A stretch of 64,000 bases of DNA. Origin: Terrabacter sp. Root181. GTDB taxonomy: Bacteria; Actinomycetota; Actinomycetes; Actinomycetales; Dermatophilaceae. Position numbers and translations under genes: made by a program. Shown here one piece after another: positions 52,361 to 60,830 of this stretch. The stretch's first letter is position 1; each line of letters begins with the position of its first letter. The notes beneath the pieces are model-generated. The model did not search any database and was not told where the DNA came from. It saw only the letters and a program-made list of their open reading frames with translations. The DNA is taken from positions 1,076,891 to 1,140,890 of the forward strand of contig NZ_LMHU01000001.1 in the NCBI RefSeq assembly GCF_001428505.1, written 5' to 3'.

Positions 52361-52431
52361 AGGCTGCAACGTTGGAGTATCGACCACCGTCGATGCGTCT
52401 GGCAGTGACCCCGCCCGTTCGAAGGACTCCG

Positions 52432-53601
52432 GTGACCAACCCGCCCAGCCCCAGCGCCCCGCCCGAGACCACACCCGGGAGCATGTCCGGAGGCACGCCC
52501 GCGCCGCATGACCCCGTGGCGGCGAAGCTCTCGACGCTCGACCGCTTCCTGCCGGTGTGGATCGGGCTGGCCATGCTGGCCGGCCTGCTGCTCGGGCGTC
52601 TCGTCCCCGGGCTCGGCGACGGCCTCGCGCGCGTGGAGGTCGACGGCGTCTCGCTGCCGATCGCCCTCGGCCTGCTCGTCATGATGTATCCCGTCCTCGC
52701 CAAGGTCCGCTACGACCGGCTTGACTCGGTGACCGGCGACAAGCGCCTCCTGCTGAGCTCGCTGTTCCTCAACTGGGTCCTCGGACCGGCCCTGATGTTC
52801 GCCCTGGCGTGGATCTTCCTGCCCGACCTGCCCGCCTACCGCACCGGCCTCATCATCGTCGGGCTCGCCCGCTGCATCGCCATGGTCATCATCTGGAACG
52901 ACCTCGCGTGCGGGGATCGCGAGGCGGCCGCGGTGCTCGTCGCGATCAACTCCGTCTTCCAGGTCGTGGCCTTCGCCGGGCTGGGGTGGTTCTACCTCTC
53001 GGTGCTGCCCGGGTGGCTCGGCCTCGAGCAGACCGGCATCGACGCGTCGACGTGGGACATCGCCCGGTCCGTGCTCATCTTCCTCGGCATCCCGCTGCTG
53101 GCAGGTTTCCTGTCCCGCCGTATCGGGGAGCGGGCGCGTGGGCGGGACTGGTACGAGACGAAGTTCATCCCGAGGGTCGCCCCCTGGGCGCTCTACGGCC
53201 TGCTCTTCACGATCGTCATCCTCTTCGCCCTCCAGGGTGAGGCCATCACCTCGCAGCCGCTCGACGTCGTGCGCATCGCGCTGCCCCTGCTCGTCTACTT
53301 CGCCCTGATGTGGGGCGGCGGCTTCGGGCTCGGAGCGGGCCTCGGACTCGGCTACGAGCGCACGGCGACGCTCGCGTTCACGGCGGCGGGCAACAACTTC
53401 GAGCTGGCGATCGCCGTGGCCATCGCGACCTTCGGCGCGGCCTCCGGGCAGGCCCTCGCCGGCGTCGTCGGCCCCCTCATCGAGGTCCCGGCCCTCGTCG
53501 CGCTGGTCTACGTCAGCCTCGCCCTGCGCAAGCGCTTCACCGCTCGGCCCGGCAGTCCGGGCGCGCCGCTCACGCAGGCTGCCGGGTCGCGCCATGCCTG
53601 A
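52432..53601 (+). CDS. acr3: Acr3-family arsenite efflux transporter
   Basis: A 389-residue membrane exporter with ten hydrophobic helices. The transport Cys is Cys148 in VGLARCIAMVIIWND, and a conserved Glu occurs in AAGNNFELAIAVAIATFG, both diagnostic of Acr3 (often named ArsB in actinobacteria). It moves arsenite using the proton gradient, and can be powered by ArsA. GTG at 52432, behind GAAGGA, is preferred over earlier in-frame starts inside the promoter motif. First gene of the forward ars operon. Confidence 0.93.
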   Translation: MTNPPSPSAPPETTPGSMSGGTPAPHDPVAAKLSTLDRFLPVWIGLAMLAGLLLGRLVPGLGDGLARVEVDGVSLPIALGLLVMMYPVLAKVRYDRLDSVTGDKRLLLSSLFLNWVLGPALMFALAWIFLPDLPAYRTGLIIVGLARCIAMVIIWNDLACGDREAAAVLVAINSVFQVVAFAGLGWFYLSVLPGWLGLEQTGIDASTWDIARSVLIFLGIPLLAGFLSRRIGERARGRDWYETKFIPRVAPWALYGLLFTIVILFALQGEAITSQPLDVVRIALPLLVYFALMWGGGFGLGAGLGLGYERTATLAFTAAGNNFELAIAVAIATFGAASGQALAGVVGPLIEVPALVALVYVSLALRKRFTARPGSPGAPLTQAAGSRHA

Positions 53602-53625
53602 CCTGCCGGCGCACGAGTCCGCACC

Positions 53626-55434
53626 GTGCTGATGCCTCGCCTGCCGTTCCTCGACGACCTGCCGCGGTTCCTCTTCTTCACCGGCAAGGGCGGCGTCGGC
53701 AAGACCTCGCTGGCCTGCGCCACGGCGGTACGCCTCGCGGGGCAGGGCAAGCGGGTCCTGCTGACGAGCACCGACCCGGCCTCGAACGTCGGACAGGTCT
53801 TCGGGGTCGGCATCGGCAACACGATCACACCGGTGCCGACCGTCCCGGGCCTGGACGCCCTCGAGATCGACCCTCAGCAGGCGGTCGACGCGTACCGTGC
53901 CACCATCATCGACCCGGTGCGCGACCTGCTGCCCGCGGCGGAGATCTCCGCGATGACGGAACAGCTGTCCGGTGCGTGCACGACCGAGATCGCCTCGTTC
54001 AACGAGTTCGCGTCGTTGCTCGCCGACGAGTCCGCCACCGCTGCGTACGACCACGTCCTCTTCGACACCGCGCCCACGGGGCACACCGTGCGACTGCTGC
54101 AGCTGCCGGGGGAGTGGACCACCTACCTGTCCGACGGCAAGGGCGACGTGTCGTGCCTCGGACCCGTGGCCGGCCTGGATCGTCGGCGCCACGACTATGC
54201 CGGCGCTCTGGCCGCGCTGACGGACCCCACGCGTACCCGCCTCGTGCTCGTGACGCGTCCGCAGGGGTCCTCGATCCGCGAGGCCGCGAGGACGTACGCG
54301 GAGCTGCACGAGCTGGGCATGACGAACGCCCACCTCGTCGTGAACGGTGTCATGCCGGCGTATGCCGTCTCAGGCACCCCCGCGGACGAGCTGGCCCAAG
54401 CGGTCCGTGTCCGTGAGGAAGCCGCCCTCGAAGCCGTCCCCGACGCCCTGGCGGCGCTGCCTCGGACGACCGTGCCGCTGCTGGCCGTCAACACCGTGGG
54501 CCTGCCCGCGCTCCGGGCCCTTTTCGACCCCGGGGCGCGGTCCCAGCCGGCACCCGACGCTGAGATCGCCTCGCTGCCCGCGGGCTTCACAGGCCTGCGA
54601 CATCTCGTGGACGAGGTCGAGAGCGACGGTCACGGGCTCGTCATGTGCATGGGCAAGGGCGGGGTCGGCAAGACCACCGTCGCCGCTGCGCTCGCACTCG
54701 AGCTCGCCTCCAGGGGCCACGAGGTGCTGCTCACGACGACCGACCCGGCGGCACACCTGAACGAGACCCTGCAGGCCGAGGCCCCGCACCTCACCGTCGA
54801 GCGCATCGACCCCGAGGTGGCGATCGAGGGCTATCGCACCCGGGTCATGGCGAGCAAGGGCAAGGCCCTGGATGATGCCGGTCGAGCCGTGCTGGCCGAG
54901 GACCTCAAGTCGCCGTGCACCGACGAGGTCGCGGTCTTCCAGCAGTTCTCCCACGTCGTGTTCCGAGCCCGGAAGCAGTTCGTCGTGCTCGACACCGCGC
55001 CGACCGGGCACACCTTGCTCCTGCTCGACGCGACCGGCTCGTACCACCGTGAGATCACCCGGCAGATGAGCGAGGGCGCGCACTTCGTGACCCCGCTCAT
55101 GCGGCTGCAGGACCCGGCCCAGACCAAGGTCGTCATCGTCAGCCTTCCCGAGACGACCCCGGTGCTCGAGGCCGAGGAGCTGCAGGACGACCTCGTCCGG
55201 GCCGGCATCACCCCCTGGGCCTGGGTCGTCAACGGCAGCCTGGCCGCGGCAGGGCCGAGCTCGCCGTTCCTGCAGGCCCGCGCCCACGCCGAGGCGGAGC
55301 CGCTCACCCGCGTGACGGAGCTCTGCCAGCGCGTGGCCGTCCTGCCGCTGCTGGCCAGCGAACCCGTCGGCGCCGCAGCGCTGTCCGAGCTCACCCGTCC
55401 CCTCACGGAAGGCAACCTGGTCGATGCGCACTGA
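53626..55434 (+). CDS. arsA: arsenical pump-driving ATPase ArsA
   Basis: A 602-residue ATPase with two homologous halves. Each half has a deviant P-loop: GKGGVGKTS at residues 20-28 and GKGGVGKTT at 343-351, and each has DTAPTGHT. The three metalloid-binding cysteines known from E. coli ArsA are present in SGACTTE, DVSCLGP and SPCTDEV. It lies 24 bp after acr3 and overlaps the arsC start. The metallochaperone ArsD, normally paired with ArsA, is absent from the window. GTG at 53626; an ATG six bases later is an alternative. Confidence 0.95.
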   Translation: MLMPRLPFLDDLPRFLFFTGKGGVGKTSLACATAVRLAGQGKRVLLTSTDPASNVGQVFGVGIGNTITPVPTVPGLDALEIDPQQAVDAYRATIIDPVRDLLPAAEISAMTEQLSGACTTEIASFNEFASLLADESATAAYDHVLFDTAPTGHTVRLLQLPGEWTTYLSDGKGDVSCLGPVAGLDRRRHDYAGALAALTDPTRTRLVLVTRPQGSSIREAARTYAELHELGMTNAHLVVNGVMPAYAVSGTPADELAQAVRVREEAALEAVPDALAALPRTTVPLLAVNTVGLPALRALFDPGARSQPAPDAEIASLPAGFTGLRHLVDEVESDGHGLVMCMGKGGVGKTTVAAALALELASRGHEVLLTTTDPAAHLNETLQAEAPHLTVERIDPEVAIEGYRTRVMASKGKALDDAGRAVLAEDLKSPCTDEVAVFQQFSHVVFRARKQFVVLDTAPTGHTLLLLDATGSYHREITRQMSEGAHFVTPLMRLQDPAQTKVVIVSLPETTPVLEAEELQDDLVRAGITPWAWVVNGSLAAAGPSSPFLQARAHAEAEPLTRVTELCQRVAVLPLLASEPVGAAALSELTRPLTEGNLVDAH

Positions 55435-56050
55435 CACTCCCGCCGGCGGACCCGACTACGACCGGATCGTCGAGGACCTGACGTACAAGTACGACGGGGT
55501 CTTCTCCAAGGAGTCGGTGGCGCAGGCCGTCGCAGATGCCCGAGCCGCCCTCGAGCCGGTGTCCAGGATCCCCACGTACCTGCCGATCCTCACCGCCAGG
55601 TACGCCACCACTCAGCTGACGGCGGCCGCTCAGGCCGAGGGTCGGATCACCAAGCAGGTCCCTGAGCTGCTCTTCGTCTGCGTCCACAACGCGGGGCGGT
55701 CCCAGATCGCCGCGGCACTGGCCCAGCACCTGTCCGGCGGTCGTGTCCACGTCCGCTCGGCCGGCTCAGCCCCTGTCGGTGAGGTCAACGCCACCGCCAT
55801 CGCCGTCCTCAAGGAGCGCGGGATCGATCTCTCCGAGGCCTACCCGAAGCCGCTGTCGGACGACGTCGTACGCGCCGCGGACGTCGTCATCACGATGGGC
55901 TGCGGCGACGCCTGCCCGATCCTGCCGGGCAAGCGGTACGAGGACTGGGACGTCGTCGACCCCTCCGGCCAGCCCATCGAGACCGTCCGCGACATCCGCG
56001 ACGACATCCAGGGCCGCGTCACCCGGCTGCTCCGCGACCTCGGCATCTGA
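55424..56050 (+). CDS. arsC: arsenate reductase (LMW-PTPase fold) with N-terminal helical domain
   Basis: A 208-residue protein. Residues 1-75 form an extra three-helix-like region (DYDRIVEDLTYKYDGVFSKE, then ALEPVSRIPTYLPILTARYA), known from actinobacterial ArsC/DUF3562-like fusions. The phosphatase-fold domain follows: P-loop Cys86 in CVHNAGRSQ, SAGSAPVG, and the second Cys in GCGDACP. It should reduce arsenate to arsenite using a thiol relay (thioredoxin or mycothiol). It overlaps the 3' end of arsA by 11 bp, so translation is coupled. Confidence 0.92.
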   Translation: MRTDTPAGGPDYDRIVEDLTYKYDGVFSKESVAQAVADARAALEPVSRIPTYLPILTARYATTQLTAAAQAEGRITKQVPELLFVCVHNAGRSQIAAALAQHLSGGRVHVRSAGSAPVGEVNATAIAVLKERGIDLSEAYPKPLSDDVVRAADVVITMGCGDACPILPGKRYEDWDVVDPSGQPIETVRDIRDDIQGRVTRLLRDLGI

Positions 56051-56080
56051 CCCTCCCCCACCCTCGACCCAGGAGCACTC

Positions 56081-56497
56081 ATGACCGACAAGCCGTCCGT
56101 CCTGTTCGTCTGCATCCACAACGCCGGCCGCTCCCAGATGGCCGCCGCCTACCTCGCCCACCTCTCCGGCGGCGCCGTCGAGGTCCGCTCTGCGGGATCC
56201 GCTCCCGCCGACCAGGTCAACCCCTCGGCTGTTGCCGCCATGGCCGAGGAGGGCATCGACATCACCGCCGAGACCCCCAAGATCCTCACGACAGAGGCGG
56301 TCAAGGAGTCCGACGTCGTTATCACCATGGGGTGCGGCGACACGTGCCCGATCTTCCCCGGCAAGCGCTACGAGGACTGGGAGCTCACGGACCCCGCCGG
56401 CAAGGGCATCGAAGCGGTGCGGCCCATCCGTGACGGGATCAAGCAGCGCATCCTCGGCCTGCTCGAGTCCCTGGACGTCACGCCGGTCAACGCCTGA
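56081..56497 (+). CDS. arsC: arsenate reductase (LMW-PTPase fold)
   Basis: A 138-residue single-domain reductase. Nucleophile Cys11 in CIHNAGRSQ, SAGSAPADQ, and a resolving Cys in GCGDTCPIFPG. It is about half identical by eye to the C-terminal domain of the preceding gene and probably arose by duplication. In Corynebacterium, ArsC1/ArsC2-type enzymes form an arsenate-mycothiol adduct that mycoredoxin reduces, and this enzyme may do the same. ATG start with CAGGAGCA upstream. Confidence 0.93.
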   Translation: MTDKPSVLFVCIHNAGRSQMAAAYLAHLSGGAVEVRSAGSAPADQVNPSAVAAMAEEGIDITAETPKILTTEAVKESDVVITMGCGDTCPIFPGKRYEDWELTDPAGKGIEAVRPIRDGIKQRILGLLESLDVTPVNA

Positions 56498-56574
56498 CGC
56501 GACGCGGTCGGCTGGCGCGGCCATCGGCGAGGGACTCCCTTCCGCGATCGTGCTCACCGCGCGAGACTGGTCCC

Positions 56575-57120
56575 ATGGCCCCTCCCACGGCCCCCCTGGC
56601 ATCGACCGAACGCCAGCGCATCCACGCTGATCTGGACAGAGTTCGTGCCGACTTCCGAGACCTGGTCGCCGGCGCCGGCCCGGACGATCTCCGTCGCTCC
56701 ACTCGTGGGACCCGGTGGACCAACGGTCAGCTGCTGTGGCACATGGCCTTCGGCTTCCTCATCGTGCGACGGCTGCTCCCGCTGGTGCGGATGTTCGGGC
56801 GGCTACCCGACGGGTTCAGTCGGGCCTTCGCGGCGATGCTCGACGCCGCGACGGGACCGTTCCACCACGTCAACTTCCTCGGGTCCGTCGGCGGCGCGCT
56901 CGTCTTCCGCGGTCCACGGCTCACCCGACAGCTCGACCACACCATCTCGCGGCTGCACCGCCGGCTCGACGCCGAGTCAGCTGAAGCGCTCGGTCGACGG
57001 ATGCACTTCCCGCTCGGCTGGGACCCCTTCTTCCGGGACACGATGACGCTGGCCGACGTGTACGCGTACGGCATGCAGCACTACGACTTCCACCGGAGGC
57101 AGCTCACGATCGAGCTGTAG
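56575..57120 (+). CDS. DinB-like (four-helix, possible thiol-transferase) protein
   Basis: A 181-residue DinB/YfiT-fold protein. The metal-ligand triad of the fold is visible as His56 in LLWHMAFGF and His169 and His173 in MQHYDFHRR. Many actinobacterial DinB proteins are mycothiol-dependent transferases or isomerases. Its position, 77 bp behind two arsenate reductases, suggests it helps form or resolve an arsenic-mycothiol adduct; that is an inference. The second arsR follows convergently. Confidence 0.82.
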   Translation: MAPPTAPLASTERQRIHADLDRVRADFRDLVAGAGPDDLRRSTRGTRWTNGQLLWHMAFGFLIVRRLLPLVRMFGRLPDGFSRAFAAMLDAATGPFHHVNFLGSVGGALVFRGPRLTRQLDHTISRLHRRLDAESAEALGRRMHFPLGWDPFFRDTMTLADVYAYGMQHYDFHRRQLTIEL

Positions 57121-57173
57121 CGGCGGCCCCCCGGGTCCGAGCCCGAGGGCGTCGTGGGCTGCTGCCGGCCGGA

Positions 57174-57527
57174 TCAGGCGCTGACCGGCGCGAGCAGCTC
57201 GGCCATGACGGCGAGGACGTCGGGATCAACCCGGTAGTACACCCAGCTCCCACGTCGTTCGGACTCGAGCAGCCCGGCCTCGCGCAGCTTCCTGAGGTGG
57301 TGGGAGACGGTCGGCTGCGAGACGCCGACGTCCTGGATGTCGCACACACAGGCCTCGCCACCCTCGGCGGAGGCGATGTTGGAGAACAGCCTCAGTCGCA
57401 CGGGGTCGCCCAGCGCCTTGAACATGACCGCCACGCGCTCCGCATCCGTCTCGCTGATCGGGGAGCGTGCCAGCGGTGCGCAGCAGGCTGCGCCGGTGAC
57501 GTCGACGACGGGCAGTGGATTTGACAT
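57174..57527 (-). CDS. arsR: ArsR-family arsenic-responsive repressor (CgArsR type)
   Basis: A 117-residue winged-helix repressor. It has Cys15-Cys16 (GAACCAP) and Cys60/Cys62 in ACVCD, matching the Corynebacterium glutamicum ArsR type, in which an N-terminal Cys pair plus a later Cys bind As(III). The HTH is VGVSQPTVSHHLRKLREAGL. The start ATG at 57527 lies inside the first of two operator-like repeats, without room for a ribosome site, so it may be translated from a leaderless mRNA. Divergent from the ArsO-like gene. Confidence 0.93.
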   Translation of the reverse strand: MSNPLPVVDVTGAACCAPLARSPISETDAERVAVMFKALGDPVRLRLFSNIASAEGGEACVCDIQDVGVSQPTVSHHLRKLREAGLLESERRGSWVYYRVDPDVLAVMAELLAPVSA

Positions 57528-57552
57528 ACGTCTATGTTGACATCTGTCTATG
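57521..57552. promoter_or_regulatory. tandem 16-bp ArsR operator repeats
   Basis: TTGACATACGTCTATG (57521-57536) is followed directly by TTGACATCTGTCTATG (57537-57552), 14 of 16 bases identical. The repeats lie between the divergent arsR and flavoprotein genes, overlap the arsR start codon and contain TTGACA hexamers facing the flavoprotein gene. Confidence 0.82.
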
Positions 57553-57644
57553 CCAGTTGCAAGATGGCTGTGTCGACATCGACAACCATCGAAACCGCGT
57601 GGTTCCGCCCGGCGGCGGCACCCCGACCGAACCGGAGGCGTCAC

Positions 57645-59084
57645 GTGACCACCACGACCCCAGCACCCACCGACACCGCCGTGAGCGCTTCGCCATGGAC
57701 CGCCGCGCCCGTCGCTGTCATCGGCGCCGGCCCGATCGGTCTGGCCGCGGCGGCACACCTTCTCGAGCGGGGGCTCGAGCCGATCGTGCTCGAGCGCGGC
57801 GACCGTGCCGGCTCCGCCGTGGCGTCCTGGGGCCACGTGCGGCTCTTCTCCCGCTGGTCAGAGCTCGTCGACCCGGCCGCTCGACGCCTGCTCTCCCGCC
57901 TGGGCTGGGTCGAGCCCGACCCGAACCACTACCCGACCGGCGCCGAGTGGGCGCAGGAGTACCTCCAGCCGCTGGCCGACGCCCTCGGTGACCGCATCCG
58001 AACCGGCGCCACCGTGACCGGCGTCGCCCGGCGGGGCCGAGACCGGGTCGTCGACTCCGGCCGCGAGGAGCAGCCCTTCACCGTCCACGTGCGCCATGCA
58101 GACGGGCGAACGAGCCGGGTCACCGCCGGCGCCGTCGTCGACGCCTCCGGCACGTGGACGCGCCCGAACCCGCTCGGCAGCGACGGCTACCCGGCAGACG
58201 GGGAGCACGAGCCCGACGTCGCGGCCCACGTCTCCTACCGCGTCCCCGACGTCAGCAAGGCAGGCGATGTGGCGCGTTTCGGGGGACGGCGCACGGCAGT
58301 CGTCGGGTCGGGCCACTCCGCCCTCACGGCGCTGGTCGCCCTGGCCACCCTCGCCGAGAAGGTGCCCGGGACGAAGGCTGTCTGGGTCCTGCGCCGGGGG
58401 GCCGTCGGCAGCGCCTACGGCGGCGGCGACGCGGACGAGCTGCCCGCGCGCGGCGCCCTCGGCCTGCGCGCACGCGAGGCTGTCGCGGCAGGACACATCG
58501 AGGTCGTCACCGGGTTCCGGACGCAGGCCGTCGAGCCCGTCGGCAGCGGCGCTCTGGCCCTGGTCAGCGAGGACGGACGCCGCATCGACGGCCTCGACGA
58601 GGTCGTCGGACTGACCGGGTTCCGCCCGGACCACTCGATCATGTCGGAGCTGCGCCTGCGCCTCGACGACCGGCTCGAGGCGCCCGTCGGACTCGCGCCG
58701 CTCATCGACCCCAACGTCCACTCGTGCGGCACCGTCTACCCGCACGGCGCCCGCGAGCTGGCCCAGGACGAGCAGGACGTCTACGTGGTCGGGATGAAGG
58801 CCTACGGCCGCGCGCCGACCTTCCTGGCGCTGACCGGCTACGAGCAGGTCCGCTCCGTGGCGGCCGCGCTGGCCGGTGACCACGAGTCCGCCTCACGCGT
58901 GGAGCTGACGCTCCCGGAGACGGGGGTCTGCGGCGGGGCGGGCCTGTTCGACGATCCGGACGCGACCACGGCCGACGGCGACGCGGGGCAGGTCGGCGGC
59001 TGCTGCGCACCCGCCGTCCCGCAGCTCGTCCAGATCGGCGCCCCGTCCAGCAGCGGGGGTGCGTGCGGACCCACCGGATGCTGA
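57645..59084 (+). CDS. arsO: ArsO-like flavin-dependent monooxygenase/oxidoreductase
   Basis: A 479-residue FAD/NAD(P) enzyme. The FAD Rossmann motif is VIGAGPIGLAAAAHLLERG near residue 26; the NAD(P) site is AVVGSGHSALTALVAL near residue 225. The middle has VVDASGTWTRPNPLG. Enzymes of this type lie in ars operons (ArsO) and are proposed to act in organoarsenical or arsenite metabolism. The C-terminus is Cys-rich (GGCCAPA, GGACGPTGC), a possible metalloid-binding tail. GTG start with CCGGAGGCG upstream. It overlaps the MFS gene. Confidence 0.82.
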   Translation: MTTTTPAPTDTAVSASPWTAAPVAVIGAGPIGLAAAAHLLERGLEPIVLERGDRAGSAVASWGHVRLFSRWSELVDPAARRLLSRLGWVEPDPNHYPTGAEWAQEYLQPLADALGDRIRTGATVTGVARRGRDRVVDSGREEQPFTVHVRHADGRTSRVTAGAVVDASGTWTRPNPLGSDGYPADGEHEPDVAAHVSYRVPDVSKAGDVARFGGRRTAVVGSGHSALTALVALATLAEKVPGTKAVWVLRRGAVGSAYGGGDADELPARGALGLRAREAVAAGHIEVVTGFRTQAVEPVGSGALALVSEDGRRIDGLDEVVGLTGFRPDHSIMSELRLRLDDRLEAPVGLAPLIDPNVHSCGTVYPHGARELAQDEQDVYVVGMKAYGRAPTFLALTGYEQVRSVAAALAGDHESASRVELTLPETGVCGGAGLFDDPDATTADGDAGQVGGCCAPAVPQLVQIGAPSSSGGACGPTGC

Positions 59085-60340
59085 CCCCTCTCGCCGACGA
59101 CGACGGCCCGGCGAGCACGGCGACGTCGAGGGCCCGCTCCGGCGTCGCCGTCGCCACGGCGTCAGGCCTTCTGCACCGTCCCCGCTGGGCGCTCCCGGCG
59201 CTGTGCATCACCCAAGTCGTCGGCTGGGGCGTGCTCTACTACGCCTTCCCCGTCATGCTGCCCGCCCTCACGCACGACACCGGCTGGCCCGCGACGACCA
59301 CGACCGCGGCGTTCTCCGCCGCGCTCGTCGTCTCGGCCCTCGTCGGCATCCCGGTCGGACGCCTCATCGACAGGGCCGGACCGCGCCGGCTGATGACGGC
59401 AGGCTCGCTGCTCGGCGCCACCGGGTTCGCCGTCATCGCCGTCGCCCCGAACCTGCTCGTGTTCACGTTCGGATGGATGCTGACCGGTATCGCGATGGCA
59501 GCGACCTTCTACCAGCCTGCTTTCGCCGCACTCACGCGCTGGTACGGCCATGACCGGGTCCGGGCCCTGACCATCCTCACCCTCGCCGGCGGCCTCGCCA
59601 GCACCGTGTTCGCCCCGATCACGGCGACACTCACCGACCACCTCGGGTGGCGTCACGCCACCCTCGCGCTCGCCGGCGTCGTCCTGGTCATCGCGGCACC
59701 GCTGCACGCCGTGGGTCTCCGGGGCCCGTGGCCACCGCACCCTCCCGACCATGCGTCGAGATCGGTCACGGCCGTCGCACTCAGTGCTCGCGCCATCACC
59801 ACGAGCCGGCCCTTCCTCCAGCTGGCCGTCGCGCTCACGCTGTCCGGGTTCGCGATGTACGCCGTCGTGTTCGGGCTCATCCCGCTGCTCACCGAACGCG
59901 GTGCCTCCACGTCCCAAGCCGCGTGGGCGCTCGGGCTCGGAGGCCTGGGGCAGACCATGGGCCGCCTGCTCTACGCGCCTCTCGCGGCGCGCACCAGCAC
60001 GCGGACGCGCACCGCCGTCCTCATCCTCGCCGGGGGCGTGACGACCGCGCTCCTCGCGTCCCTTGCCGGGCCGATCTGGCTCGTCACCCTCGTGGCCATG
60101 GGCGCCGGGATGGTCCGCGGCAACCTCACGCTCCTGCAGGCGACCGCCGTCACCGATCGGTGGGGGACTCGTGCGTACGGACGTCTGACCGCGACCCTGG
60201 CAGCCCCGGTGACGATCGCGTCGGCGACGGCGCCGTGGGTCGGAGCCGCCCTCGCAGGACAGCTCGGGGGGTACCCGGCCTTCTTCTGGGTGCTTGCGGC
60301 GATCTCGGCCGGTGCAGCCTGCATCGTGTCGTTCACGTGA
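59078..60340 (+). CDS. MFS transporter of the ars cluster
   Basis: A 420-residue major-facilitator protein with 12 hydrophobic helices. Motif-A-like sequence occurs in the loop after the second helix (GIPVGRLIDRAGPRRLM) and again in the second half. It starts inside the stop region of the ArsO-like gene (ATGCTGA), so they are translationally coupled. ArsO/MFS pairs are proposed to export arsenicals; the substrate cannot be told from sequence. The ATG at 59078 is preferred over a GTG at 59063. Confidence 0.85.
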   Translation: MLTPLADDDGPASTATSRARSGVAVATASGLLHRPRWALPALCITQVVGWGVLYYAFPVMLPALTHDTGWPATTTTAAFSAALVVSALVGIPVGRLIDRAGPRRLMTAGSLLGATGFAVIAVAPNLLVFTFGWMLTGIAMAATFYQPAFAALTRWYGHDRVRALTILTLAGGLASTVFAPITATLTDHLGWRHATLALAGVVLVIAAPLHAVGLRGPWPPHPPDHASRSVTAVALSARAITTSRPFLQLAVALTLSGFAMYAVVFGLIPLLTERGASTSQAAWALGLGGLGQTMGRLLYAPLAARTSTRTRTAVLILAGGVTTALLASLAGPIWLVTLVAMGAGMVRGNLTLLQATAVTDRWGTRAYGRLTATLAAPVTIASATAPWVGAALAGQLGGYPAFFWVLAAISAGAACIVSFT

Positions 60341-60369
60341 CACAGGTCGCGGAGTCTCCCGGACGTGCG

Positions 60370-60489
60370 TCAGTCGCGCGGCTCCTCGTCGTCGTCCCAG
60401 TGACACGTGCACGAACACGTGTGGTCCACCGTGCCGTTCGCCGGGCACCTCTTGTGCCAGCCGTTCTCGCACTCCGCGCTCATGGACAT
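60370..60489 (-). CDS. 39-residue Cys/His-rich small protein
   Basis: The protein has CENGWHKRC near the N-terminus and CSCTCHWDDDEEP near the C-terminus: five Cys and three His in 39 residues, ending in an acidic tail. ATG 60489 has AAGGGG eight bases upstream; a second ATG is two codons on. The pattern suggests a zinc- or metalloid-binding miniature protein. It converges with the ars MFS gene. Real coding is supported by the start site and motif spacing, not by recognised homology. Confidence 0.6.
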   Translation of the reverse strand: MSMSAECENGWHKRCPANGTVDHTCSCTCHWDDDEEPRD

Positions 60490-60830
60490 CCGCTCACCCC
60501 TTGATGAGGTCTCCCTCTCCCACCGGCCGACCGCTCCGTGGCGGTCTACGACGCACCGGAGTCGCGTCCGGCCACTCGGCCCGGCAACCGGCGTTCAGCC
60601 GGTGGACGCACCCACGAGGAAACGCCTCAATCCTGAACGACGGCTGGGGGCAGGGGTACGGTGAAGCCGGGCCGAGCGGCCGGTCACCGCGGTGGTCGGT
60701 GGTCGAGCGTCCAGCCCGGATCGTGTCGCCTGCGTGACCCCCTCACGAAAGTGCACCGTGATGCCCCTCCCAGCATGGCCCGTCCCCAGCAGCCAGAGCC
60801 CTGAGCCCCCAGACCCCTCCGGGCGACCGG
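60490..60830. other. 341-bp gap without a gene
   Basis: No convincing reading frame or RNA gene is visible. It should hold the promoters of the small Cys-rich gene (leftward) and of the LAL regulator (rightward). Confidence 0.5.

Noticed and set aside
52309-54333. 674-codon minus-strand frame over acr3 and arsA
   Set aside because: Antisense shadow of two well-recognised ars genes.
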